Assembly (NCBI GenBank): GCA_964244495.1
Contig: CAXTIU010000008.1
Coordinates: 1-64,000, forward strand
Source: RH-AL1 sp964244495
Lineage (GTDB): Bacteria > Pseudomonadota > Alphaproteobacteria > Rhizobiales > Beijerinckiaceae
Direction: 5' to 3'
Length of the DNA: 64,000 nucleotides
Below the pieces are notes generated by a model. It was not told the origin of the DNA and did not search any database. It worked only from the letters and a program-made list of their open reading frames with translations. Made by a program: the position numbers and the translations under genes. Below, piece after piece: positions 52,947 through 60,439 of this stretch. How positions within the stretch are numbered: position 1 is the stretch's first letter; every line of letters begins with the position of its first letter.

Positions 52947-53594
52947 CTACTCGCCGAAGCCGCAGCCGAGGCACGGCGGGCAGACTTGCTGGTAGGCGAG
53001 GGTCGGAACCTGCTCCGTGCGCTGGTAGGTTTGATAGGTGGTGACCGGAACCTGCACCGCCGTGGTCACCGGTCGATACGACGTGACCGGGACGTAACGT
53101 GTCCGCTCCACGGTGCGGTAGCCGTGGACCGGCACCGTGTAGCTGCGCGTCACAGGCTGGTAGACGGTCGTCGGGACGTAGGTCGGCGACCCGTAGGCCG
53201 GGCCGGGGCCGCCGTAGCCGCCGCCGAAACCCGCGCCCAGGCCGGTGCCCAGGCCGGTGCCGAAGAAACCGCCGCCGCCCAGCAGACCGCCGTCGCCCGC
53301 GCCGCCGGCATAGCCTGAACCGCCGCCGTAGGCGCCGTCACCGTAGCCCGCGCCACCCGCGAAGCGCGCGCCGCCGCCGTAGCCGACGCCGTAGGATCGG
53401 CCGGCCGCGCCCCGTCCGAAACCGGAGCGGGGCCCATCCATGCCGGGCGCCCCCCTGGGCATCATCGAAGCCCGGTGACCGGACGAACCGCCCGGCTTGG
53501 ACGGGCCGCCGGCGATCGCTCCCGCCGTCGGAATAGTGAGAACGCATAGGCCTGCGACAAGCGTCGCGGCGACATGTACGGAATCGATACGCAT
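52947..53594 (-). CDS. Secreted Gly-rich/Val-Tyr-Thr-repeat protein
   Basis: A 215-residue precursor with a signal peptide (MRIDSVHVAATLVAGLCVLTIPTAGAIA), a glycine-rich middle (GFGRGAAGRSYGVGYGGG... through residue 130), and a C-terminal Val/Pro/Tyr/Thr-rich repeat section (RTVERTRYVPVTSYRPVTTAVQVPVTTYQTYQ). The end has four closely spaced cysteines (CPPCLGC). It is exported and low-complexity; no enzyme domain. A GTG three codons upstream is an alternative start. Confidence 0.75.
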   Translation of the reverse strand: MRIDSVHVAATLVAGLCVLTIPTAGAIAGGPSKPGGSSGHRASMMPRGAPGMDGPRSGFGRGAAGRSYGVGYGGGARFAGGAGYGDGAYGGGSGYAGGAGDGGLLGGGGFFGTGLGTGLGAGFGGGYGGPGPAYGSPTYVPTTVYQPVTRSYTVPVHGYRTVERTRYVPVTSYRPVTTAVQVPVTTYQTYQRTEQVPTLAYQQVCPPCLGCGFGE

Positions 53595-53868
53595 CAAGAA
53601 CACCCCGTCTCTCCTCGAACACCGCGCGCGCCTTTGTGGAGGCTTCCTGTCTCGAAGCGAGATGCCTGCGAGCGGTCATGCGCTATCGTGCAAGGCGCGC
53701 TCCATGAGACACGTGGATGGGCGCCGGGGAGAGAGCCGGCGGGCGGACCGTGATCGCCGCGTTGAACGCCCATCAAGCGCGCTCGTATGCTTCCCTCACC
53801 ACTGCGCAGCGGATTGACACCGAACGCGACGGTTCCCGCTTATGCGGGCTCGCCGGAAGGGGCGGAGG

Positions 53869-54738
53869 ATGGGGTTGAACCGGATGCCGATGAAACGTGG
53901 GCGGACCGATGTCGGCGCCATCGCGCGCGAGATCCTCGACGTGTGGGGGACGGGCCATCACCTCGCCCCCTTCTCGGATCGCTACGACGGCTTCGACGTC
54001 GCCGACGCCTACCGCGTCGCCGCCGAGGTGCACCGGCGTCGCGAAACCGATGGATACACGACCATCGGACGCAAGATCGGCTTCACCAACCGCCACATCT
54101 GGCGTGAGCCTCCCATGTGGGGCTTCATGTATGACCGCACCGTCCACGACCTCGGGCACAACGCCGGCGTGGTCCCCCTGACCGGCTTCGCCGAGCCGAG
54201 GATCGAACCGGAGATCGTGTTCGGGCTCGCGGCCGCTCCGACGCCCGCCATGGACGAACGCGCGCTCGTCGGCTGCATCGAATGGGTCGCGCACGGCTTC
54301 GAGGTCGTGCAATCGATCTTCCCCGGTTGGCGCTTCACCGTCGCCGACGCCATCGCCGCCGGCGGCTTGCACGGCGAATTGCTGATCGGGACGCGGCACC
54401 CTCTCAACGGATCCACGCGAGGGTGGGAACGCGCGCTCGCCGCGTTCGAGATCGAACTCTTCCGAAACGACCGACTGGCGGAGCGCGGCCACGCGAAGAA
54501 CGTCCTGGACGGACCGGTGCTGGCGCTCGCGCACCTCGTCGGGATGCTCGCCTCCGATCCGCTTCATCGGCCGCTCGCGCCCGGCGACATCGTCAGCACC
54601 GGTACGTTGACGAACGCGCTACCGATCGTCGTCGACGATGAATGGTCGACCGCGTTCACGGGCATCGCGCTCGATGGCCTCCGCGTCCGGTTCGCCGCGG
54701 GCCTCGATCCGCATCAAGGACGCGGTCCGGTGCCGTAG
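53869..54738 (+). CDS. Fumarylacetoacetate-hydrolase-family protein (2-oxopent-4-enoate hydratase-like)
   Basis: A 289-residue protein with GRKIGFTNRHIWREPPMWGFMYDRTV near residue 68, EPRIEPEIVFGLA (metal Glu/Glu) near 109 and LAPGDIVSTGTLTNALPI near the end. These are the FAH-fold metal and active-site segments. Such enzymes hydrate or decarboxylate 2-oxo acids in aromatic and sugar-acid catabolism; substrate not assigned. It is convergent with and overlaps the APC transporter by 25 bases. Start at 53869 has GGAAGGGG. Confidence 0.85.
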   Translation: MGLNRMPMKRGRTDVGAIAREILDVWGTGHHLAPFSDRYDGFDVADAYRVAAEVHRRRETDGYTTIGRKIGFTNRHIWREPPMWGFMYDRTVHDLGHNAGVVPLTGFAEPRIEPEIVFGLAAAPTPAMDERALVGCIEWVAHGFEVVQSIFPGWRFTVADAIAAGGLHGELLIGTRHPLNGSTRGWERALAAFEIELFRNDRLAERGHAKNVLDGPVLALAHLVGMLASDPLHRPLAPGDIVSTGTLTNALPIVVDDEWSTAFTGIALDGLRVRFAAGLDPHQGRGPVP

Positions 54739-56417
54739 GCAGGGCTCGGGTTGGCGGACGCGTCGGGATCGTCGGGGGAAGCGCCCGCCGCGTCGTCGAA
54801 CACCTCGAGGATCGTCGCGCCGCGCCGGTCCCGCAGATCGCGGGCCTGGAGCATCGCGGCGGCGCGCGTGGGCTTGGGGTCGCTCGTGAACGCGCGGCCG
54901 ACCGCGAAGGCGTAGCGGATCCTCCATTCGCCGGGCCGGTCGTCCGTCTCGCCAACGTCGCCGGGCCGCGTCGGAACAGGCGAGGTTCCAAGTGCCGGCT
55001 GAGGAGCCTCGGCCGCCCGCGCGACGATCGGCTTGGGCCTGATCAGCAGCAGCAGGGCGCGCAGGCCGAGGCAGGCCAGCACGATCGCCGGAAAGACGAG
55101 AGGCAGCAGGCCGACGAGGAAAGCCTCGCTGGTGGCGAGAAGCTTGAAGTAGGTGGCGACGAAGATCGTCGCGCCGATCAGCCCGAGCGTGCCGAGCCAG
55201 GTCGCGCCCATGACCCACGGCGGCTCGCCGCCGTGGCGGCGCAGGTAGACCAGGATGGCGATCGCGGCGAACGCCTGCAGGAAGATGATGCCGAACGAGC
55301 CGAAGCCGATCAGCACGGGCACGCCGGCCTTGAACGGATCGAGCCCGCTCAGCGCGAAAGGCGCGACCGCCGCCACGCTCATCGCCGACACGGCCGCGCT
55401 GGCGCGCGAGGGGGCGCCGTGGCGCGGGTGCGCTTCGCCGAACCAGGGCGGCAGCAGCCACTCGCGGCCGAGCGCGAAGATGTAGCGCGAAGCGGCGTTG
55501 TGGATGGCGAGGTAAGAGGCCAGCAGCGAGAGGCACACCAGCAGGCCCATGACGTCGGTGAGCCCCTCGCCGCCGTAGCGGGTGAACACGTTGAACATCA
55601 GCTCGCCGCCCTCCTTGTCGGCGCGGGCGGCGATGGCGTCGGGTTCGATGGCACCGACCGTGACCCAGGCGGTGAACAGGTAGAAGACGGCGATGGTGAT
55701 CACGGCCGTGTAGGTGGCGATCGGGATGGAGCGCTTGGGGTCGGCGGCTTCCTCGCCGTACAATGCGGCCGACTCGAAGCCGAGGAAGCAGGTGAAGGCG
55801 ACCATCAGGCTGACGCCGAGCCCCGGCGTGAACACGAGGTGGGGCGCCATGGCCTGCGCCGGCAAAGCGGATGCGAACCCTTTCGCGGCGATCACGGCGC
55901 CGTCGAAGATCGCGAGGATCACGACCTCGCCGATCATCAGCGCGCCGAGGATCAGGGAGGAGAAATCGATCGATCGGTAGCCCAGCACCGCCACCAGCAC
56001 GATGCCCAGGCCCGCGTAGACCGGCCAGGGCACGTGCACGCCGGCCTGCGTGAGCACGAGGTCGGTGAAATAGCCGAAGAAGGCGGCGAGGCCGAAGGTG
56101 AAGGCGAGATAGGCGATCAAAGCGGTATAGGCGGAGCCGATGCCGGCGGCGGTGCCCAGCCCTTCCGTGACGTAGGTGTAGAAGGCGCCGGTGTTGACGA
56201 TGCGCCGGCTCATCGCGGCGTAGCCGACCGCGAAGAACAGCAGGGTGAGGCCGGCGATGACGAAGGCGCCCGGCGTCCCCGCGCCGTTGCCCCGCCCGAG
56301 CGCGATGGGCAGGTTGCCGATCATCGAGGCGAGCGGCGCCGCGGCGGCGATGACGAGGAAGACGATGCGCGAGGTGGAGAGCGAGGCGCGCTTGCCTTGT
56401 CTGAAGTCGGTCGGCAT
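54714..56417 (-). CDS. APC-family amino-acid permease
   Basis: The 567-residue protein has about twelve hydrophobic segments and the APC pattern VFLVIAAAAPLASMIGNLPIALGRGNGAG at the start, with FLGFESAALYGEEAADPKRSIP near 215. APC permeases import amino acids or amines by cation coupling. The C-terminal ~90 residues are soluble and polar, longer than usual. The ligand is unknown. It overlaps the FAH-like gene at its 3' end. Confidence 0.9.
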   Translation of the reverse strand: MPTDFRQGKRASLSTSRIVFLVIAAAAPLASMIGNLPIALGRGNGAGTPGAFVIAGLTLLFFAVGYAAMSRRIVNTGAFYTYVTEGLGTAAGIGSAYTALIAYLAFTFGLAAFFGYFTDLVLTQAGVHVPWPVYAGLGIVLVAVLGYRSIDFSSLILGALMIGEVVILAIFDGAVIAAKGFASALPAQAMAPHLVFTPGLGVSLMVAFTCFLGFESAALYGEEAADPKRSIPIATYTAVITIAVFYLFTAWVTVGAIEPDAIAARADKEGGELMFNVFTRYGGEGLTDVMGLLVCLSLLASYLAIHNAASRYIFALGREWLLPPWFGEAHPRHGAPSRASAAVSAMSVAAVAPFALSGLDPFKAGVPVLIGFGSFGIIFLQAFAAIAILVYLRRHGGEPPWVMGATWLGTLGLIGATIFVATYFKLLATSEAFLVGLLPLVFPAIVLACLGLRALLLLIRPKPIVARAAEAPQPALGTSPVPTRPGDVGETDDRPGEWRIRYAFAVGRAFTSDPKPTRAAAMLQARDLRDRRGATILEVFDDAAGASPDDPDASANPSPAYGTGPRP

Positions 56418-56839
56418 CGAAGCGGGTCACCTATGCGACGAAGGATTCGTGTCAGACGAAGAACTCGTGTGCGACGTAGAACTTGGCCGCCGCGAGCGGC
56501 GCAGCACGCGCCTAGCGGCAATCCCCCGCTTCGCACAAGGCCGACCCGGCCCAATCTCGTCCGCGTCGACGTTTCCGCAACATCCCGGATGCCGGATCAG
56601 GCCATGAGGACGTTTGTGGTCCTCCTCGACTTCCGAACGGGTCGGGGCACCGGCGATCCCGGACCGCCACAAATACGTCAGCTTCCCGTCACAAGGATGG
56701 GCAGGCGTGCGGTGCCGCGCGGGTCGTCTCGCCGCCATCGACGATGCCGGACCCTCGTCCTTCTCGAAGCCGTGATCCTTGGCATCGCATCGGCACGTCC
56801 GGGAGCCGCCGCGCCTTCATCGGGCCGATGCTCTAGGAG
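56418..56839. other. Divergent intergenic region, 422 bases, with an 18-base triple repeat
   Basis: Between the APC permease and BtuF-like gene. Near the APC start three 18-base units (56435-56452, 56453-56470, 56471-56488) share GACGAAG-like sequence. The rest contains no convincing gene. Confidence 0.4.
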
Positions 56840-57622
56840 ATGCCGATCGTGACCTTCCCACCCTCGCGCATCGTCTGCCTGACGGAAGAAACGGTCGAAA
56901 CGCTCTATGCCCTGGGCGAGGAGGATCGGATCGTGGGCGTGTCCGGCTACGCGGTCAGGCCAGCGCGGGTGCGCCGGGAGAAGCCGCGCGTCTCGGCGTT
57001 CACGTCCGCCGACCTGCCCAAGATCCTGGCGCTGGCGCCCGATCTCGTCTTCACCTTCTCCGATCTGCAGGCCGACATCGCCGCGGGCCTAATCCGCGAA
57101 GGCGTCGCCGTCCACGCCTTCAATCAGCGCACCGTGGCCGGCATCCTCGCCATGGTCAGGATGGTCGGGGCGATCGTCGGCGTCCCGGATCGCGCCGACG
57201 CGCTCGCGCGTGGTTACGAGCGACGGCTCGACGACGTTCGCGTCGCCTTCCGCTCCCGTTCCGGTCCGAAGGTGTTCTTCGAGGAGTGGGACGAGCCTTT
57301 GATCACCGGCATCGGCTGGGTGTCCGAACTCGTCGGGATCGCCGGCGCCACCGACGTTTTCGGCCACCTCGGATGCCGCCAGGCCGCCAGGGACCGCATC
57401 GTCGCGCCCGAAGCCGTCATCGCCGCCGCGCCCGACGTCATCATCGCCTCCTGGTGCGGGAAGAAGGTGAGGCCGGAGCGCATCGCCGCGCGCGCGGGTT
57501 GGGCGTCGATCCCCGCCGTCCGCGACGGCCGCATCGTGGAGATCAAATCGCCGCTAATCCTCCAGCCCGGCCCCGCGGCCCTGACCGACGGCTTGGACGC
57601 GATCGTCGCCGCGATCCGTTGA
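56840..57622 (+). CDS. BtuF-like cobalamin/siderophore-binding domain protein without signal peptide
   Basis: The 260-residue protein starts directly with the periplasmic-binding fold (PSRIVCLTEETVETLYALGEEDRIVGVSGY), followed by LALAPDLVFTFSDL and TVAGILAMVRMVG and a C-terminal RIVEIKSPLILQPGPAALTDGLDA. BtuF family, but with no export signal, so it would be cytosolic or exported by an unusual route. AGGAG abuts the first ATG; the GTG at 56849 has ideal spacing and may be the true start. It precedes a cobalamin riboswitch and a cobalt/nickel transporter, linking it to cobalamin economy. Confidence 0.8.
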   Translation: MPIVTFPPSRIVCLTEETVETLYALGEEDRIVGVSGYAVRPARVRREKPRVSAFTSADLPKILALAPDLVFTFSDLQADIAAGLIREGVAVHAFNQRTVAGILAMVRMVGAIVGVPDRADALARGYERRLDDVRVAFRSRSGPKVFFEEWDEPLITGIGWVSELVGIAGATDVFGHLGCRQAARDRIVAPEAVIAAAPDVIIASWCGKKVRPERIAARAGWASIPAVRDGRIVEIKSPLILQPGPAALTDGLDAIVAAIR

Positions 57623-57756
57623 GGAGAGTGGGCGTCCTCACCGACGGCGGCGAAACGGGCGGTGCGACCCTCGACTGATCATGGGACGGGGATCATGGGA
57701 CGGGTGCACGCGAGACCGGTTGACGCTGATCGGCGCAACCCTTTAGCGTTGCCCTC

Positions 57757-57922
57757 GATGGTTCCCTTCGGGGATCAAAAGGGAACGCGGTGCGGGCGAC
57801 GACGCCCCAAGCCGCGGCTGCCCCCGCAACTGTGAGCGGCGAGCCCGTTGCCACGCGCGACCACTGGGTAACCGGGAAGGTCGGCGACGGGCGGCGACCC
57901 GCGAGCCAGGAGACCTGCCATC
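57757..57922 (+). promoter_or_regulatory. Cobalamin (AdoCbl) riboswitch
   Basis: The region carries the hallmarks of a B12 riboswitch: GGTTCCC-type P2 start with an AAAAGGGAAC partner (57761-57785), then GGCTGCCCCCGCAACTGT (57816-57833), CCACTGGG with GGGAAGG, and GAGCCAGGAGACCTGCC (57903-57919), the B12 box. It sits in the leader of the NiCoT gene, about 105 bases upstream of the start. Coenzyme B12 binding would lower expression of the transporter. Confidence 0.92.
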
Positions 57923-58027
57923 GCCCAGGGTCTGCGCAGCCGCAACGGGCGGGGTGTCCCGTTGTGCGATGTCCGTGACGAGCGGGCTTCGTTGGTCGCG
58001 AAGACAGCCCGAAGACAAGGGACTGCC

Positions 58028-59098
58028 GTGTCCGCCATCGTTCGACCCGTTCCCCGCACCGGAAGCTTGCGACGCCGCGTCGCCGGCATCTACGCCATCC
58101 TCGCCGTCTTCAACGTCGGCGCGTGGCTGTGGGCCTTCGCCGCCTTCCACGGGCAACCGCTGCTGCTCGGCACCGGCCTGATCGCGTGGAGCTTCGGCTT
58201 GCGCCACGCGGTCGACGCCGACCATATCGCCGCGATCGACAACGTGACCCGCAAGCTGATGCAGGACGGGCGGCGGCCGGTGACGGTCGGCTTCTTCTTC
58301 GCCCTCGGCCATTCCGCCGTGGTCGTGCTGGTGGCGGCGGCGGTGGCGGCGACGGCTGCCGCGCTGCAAAGCCGGTTCGAAGGCTGGAGAGCGATCGGCG
58401 GCATCGTCTCGACGAGCGTGTCCGCCTTGTTCCTCTTCCTGATCGCGGGCATGAACATCGTCATCCTGCGCGGCGTATGGGCCACCTTCAACCGGGTGCG
58501 ACGGGGCGAACCCTACGTGGAGGCGGACCTCGACCTCCTGCTGAACGGCCGCGGCCTGCTGGCGCGCCTGTTCCGGCCGCTGTTCCGCCTGGTGGCGAAC
58601 CCGCTTTGGATGCTGCCGCTCGGCTTCCTGTTCGGGCTCGGCTTCGACACGGCGACCGAGGTCAGCCTGCTCGGCATCTCCGCCAGCCAGGCCTCGCAGG
58701 GCCTGTCGATCTGGATCGTGCTGGTCTTCCCCGTCCTGTTCGCCGCCGGCATGTCGCTGGTCGACACCACCGACGGCATCCTCATGCTGGGCGCCTACGA
58801 GTGGGCCTTCGTCCGCCCGGTCCGCAAGCTGTACTACAACCTCACCATCACCCTCGTCGCGGTGGTGGTGGCGCTGCTGATCGGCGGCATCGAGGCGCTG
58901 GGGCTGTTCGGCGGCCAGCTGAAGTTGACGGGCGGTTTCTGGGACGCGATCGGCACGCTGAACGGCAACTTCAACAATCTCGGCTTCGTCATCATCGGCG
59001 TCTTCGTCATGGCATGGGCGGCGTCGGCCCTGATCTACAAGGTCATGCGGTACGACCAGCTCGACGTCGCCGTTGGCGCGCCAGGGCCAACCCTGTAG
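58028..59098 (+). CDS. NiCoT-family cobalt/nickel transporter (HoxN/NixA type)
   Basis: The 356-residue membrane protein has eight hydrophobic segments and the signature HAVDADHIAAIDNVT near residue 60. It also has ALGHSAVVVL near 95, LFGLGFDTATE near 205, and FAAGMSLVDTTDG near 242. NiCoT transporters take up Ni2+ or Co2+. With a cobalamin riboswitch in front, cobalt for B12 synthesis is the likely cargo. The GTG at 58028 with AAGG upstream is chosen; TTG at 57962 would lie close after the riboswitch. Confidence 0.92.
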   Translation: MSAIVRPVPRTGSLRRRVAGIYAILAVFNVGAWLWAFAAFHGQPLLLGTGLIAWSFGLRHAVDADHIAAIDNVTRKLMQDGRRPVTVGFFFALGHSAVVVLVAAAVAATAAALQSRFEGWRAIGGIVSTSVSALFLFLIAGMNIVILRGVWATFNRVRRGEPYVEADLDLLLNGRGLLARLFRPLFRLVANPLWMLPLGFLFGLGFDTATEVSLLGISASQASQGLSIWIVLVFPVLFAAGMSLVDTTDGILMLGAYEWAFVRPVRKLYYNLTITLVAVVVALLIGGIEALGLFGGQLKLTGGFWDAIGTLNGNFNNLGFVIIGVFVMAWAASALIYKVMRYDQLDVAVGAPGPTL

Positions 59099-59181
59099 CC
59101 GCCACGATCCCTTCACGCGCCGATCCGTCCCCGCACCGGCGACGGGATCGCGAGGCGGAGCCGTCCAAACGGCGTCGCGGC

Positions 59182-60267
59182 TTAGTCCGGGATCTCGTGC
59201 AAGCCTCGCGGCTCGCGCTGCGCCTGGCCGTTGCGCCCGTGGCGGAAGGCGGAAAGGCGCGGGTAGGTCGCGAGGCGGGCGCGCATGAGCGAACCGAGCG
59301 GGCGATGCGCCTCCAGGCTGTGCGCCGGGCGAAACGACATCATGTCGTCCATGAAGGCCTGCCGCGCCGCGCCGTAGGCGTCCTGCGGCGGCAGCACGAT
59401 GCGCGCGACGGCGACGTAGGGGCTTTCCGTCTCCGACCACACCACCGACGCGTCCTCGACGGGCATGGTGCCCAAGTCGGTGCAGAGCTGCACCCTCAGC
59501 TCGAACTCGGCGCCCTGGCCGCGCAGGAACTCCACGACCGAGTGCCGGAACACGTCCGGGTCGGCGTGGGTGTCGAGCTTGGTGTCGGCCAGCGCGACCA
59601 GCGCCGGCGTGACGGGCGTGACGGCGACCTTGGCGATGTAGTCGCCGTAGCGCATCGCCGCTTGGCTGTAGTAGGTGTCGGCGAGCGGCGGGATCGGCGG
59701 ATGGCCGAAGAAGTCCAGCGTGCCGCTGGCGCCGCCGATCGCCGCGTTCGCCAGCCTCGCCGCACTCGACACCGTCGCCTTGAAGCCCTCGGACCTCGAC
59801 GTCGCCTTCTCGAGACCCTTCATGCTCTTGAAGAAGCCGGCCGCGTCCGGCTGCGGGAAGGCGGGCCCCGACGCCAGCACGAAGTCCTGGGTGTCGTCGA
59901 GATGTCCGGGCAGCTTCGTCCCTTTCGCGCCGAACACCTTGATCGCCATGCCACGGTGCGTCGAGACCGCGTCCGACAGCAGTTCACCTGGGCCCACCGC
60001 CATGCGCACGGCGACCGGGTACGTGGTCGGTTCGGCGAAAAGGCCTTGGCTGAGCGGCTCCGGCAGGCCGCCGAGGACGCGCATCTCCCCCTTGAGCAGC
60101 CCGTGGCTCTTGGCGTGCGAGGCGCGTACCGCGTGCTTGTAGCGCTCCGCGGTGATCTCGCTCTCCCGGGTCATGGAAGCGATGATCGCCTCGATCGTGT
60201 CGTTCTCGCCGTCCTGCACATGCTCGACGCCGGCGACGTAGCGCACGTAGTTGCGGTTCGTTTCCAT
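59182..60267 (-). CDS. Catalase-like haem-domain protein (y4iL type)
   Basis: The 361-residue protein has a catalase-fold core: VRASHAKSHGLLKGEMRV near residue 47 (active-site His region), STHRGMAIKVFG near 103, and the proximal Tyr region RARLATYPRLSAF near 335. It is shorter than monofunctional catalases. Members of this group bind haem and may have peroxidase or hydroperoxide-decomposing activity; classical catalase activity is unproven. No signal peptide. Convergent with the NiCoT gene. Confidence 0.8.
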   Translation of the reverse strand: METNRNYVRYVAGVEHVQDGENDTIEAIIASMTRESEITAERYKHAVRASHAKSHGLLKGEMRVLGGLPEPLSQGLFAEPTTYPVAVRMAVGPGELLSDAVSTHRGMAIKVFGAKGTKLPGHLDDTQDFVLASGPAFPQPDAAGFFKSMKGLEKATSRSEGFKATVSSAARLANAAIGGASGTLDFFGHPPIPPLADTYYSQAAMRYGDYIAKVAVTPVTPALVALADTKLDTHADPDVFRHSVVEFLRGQGAEFELRVQLCTDLGTMPVEDASVVWSETESPYVAVARIVLPPQDAYGAARQAFMDDMMSFRPAHSLEAHRPLGSLMRARLATYPRLSAFRHGRNGQAQREPRGLHEIPD

Positions 60268-60439
60268 GAATGGTCTTCCAACCTTGGCTTTCGTCGCTCG
60301 GCGCGACGCTGGTCCGCCAGCATCGCGGCCACAACGACGACGGCGACGTTGTGTTCCTGCCCGGATAGACGTCCATCGGTCGATCCATTCGGGCCCGATC
60401 GGCTTCGAGGATCGAAGGGTCCGGGAACTTGCGCCGGCT

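Noticed and set aside
59119..59158. Imperfect inverted repeat between NiCoT and catalase-like genes
   Set aside because: Stem is bulged and short; too weak to call a bidirectional terminator.
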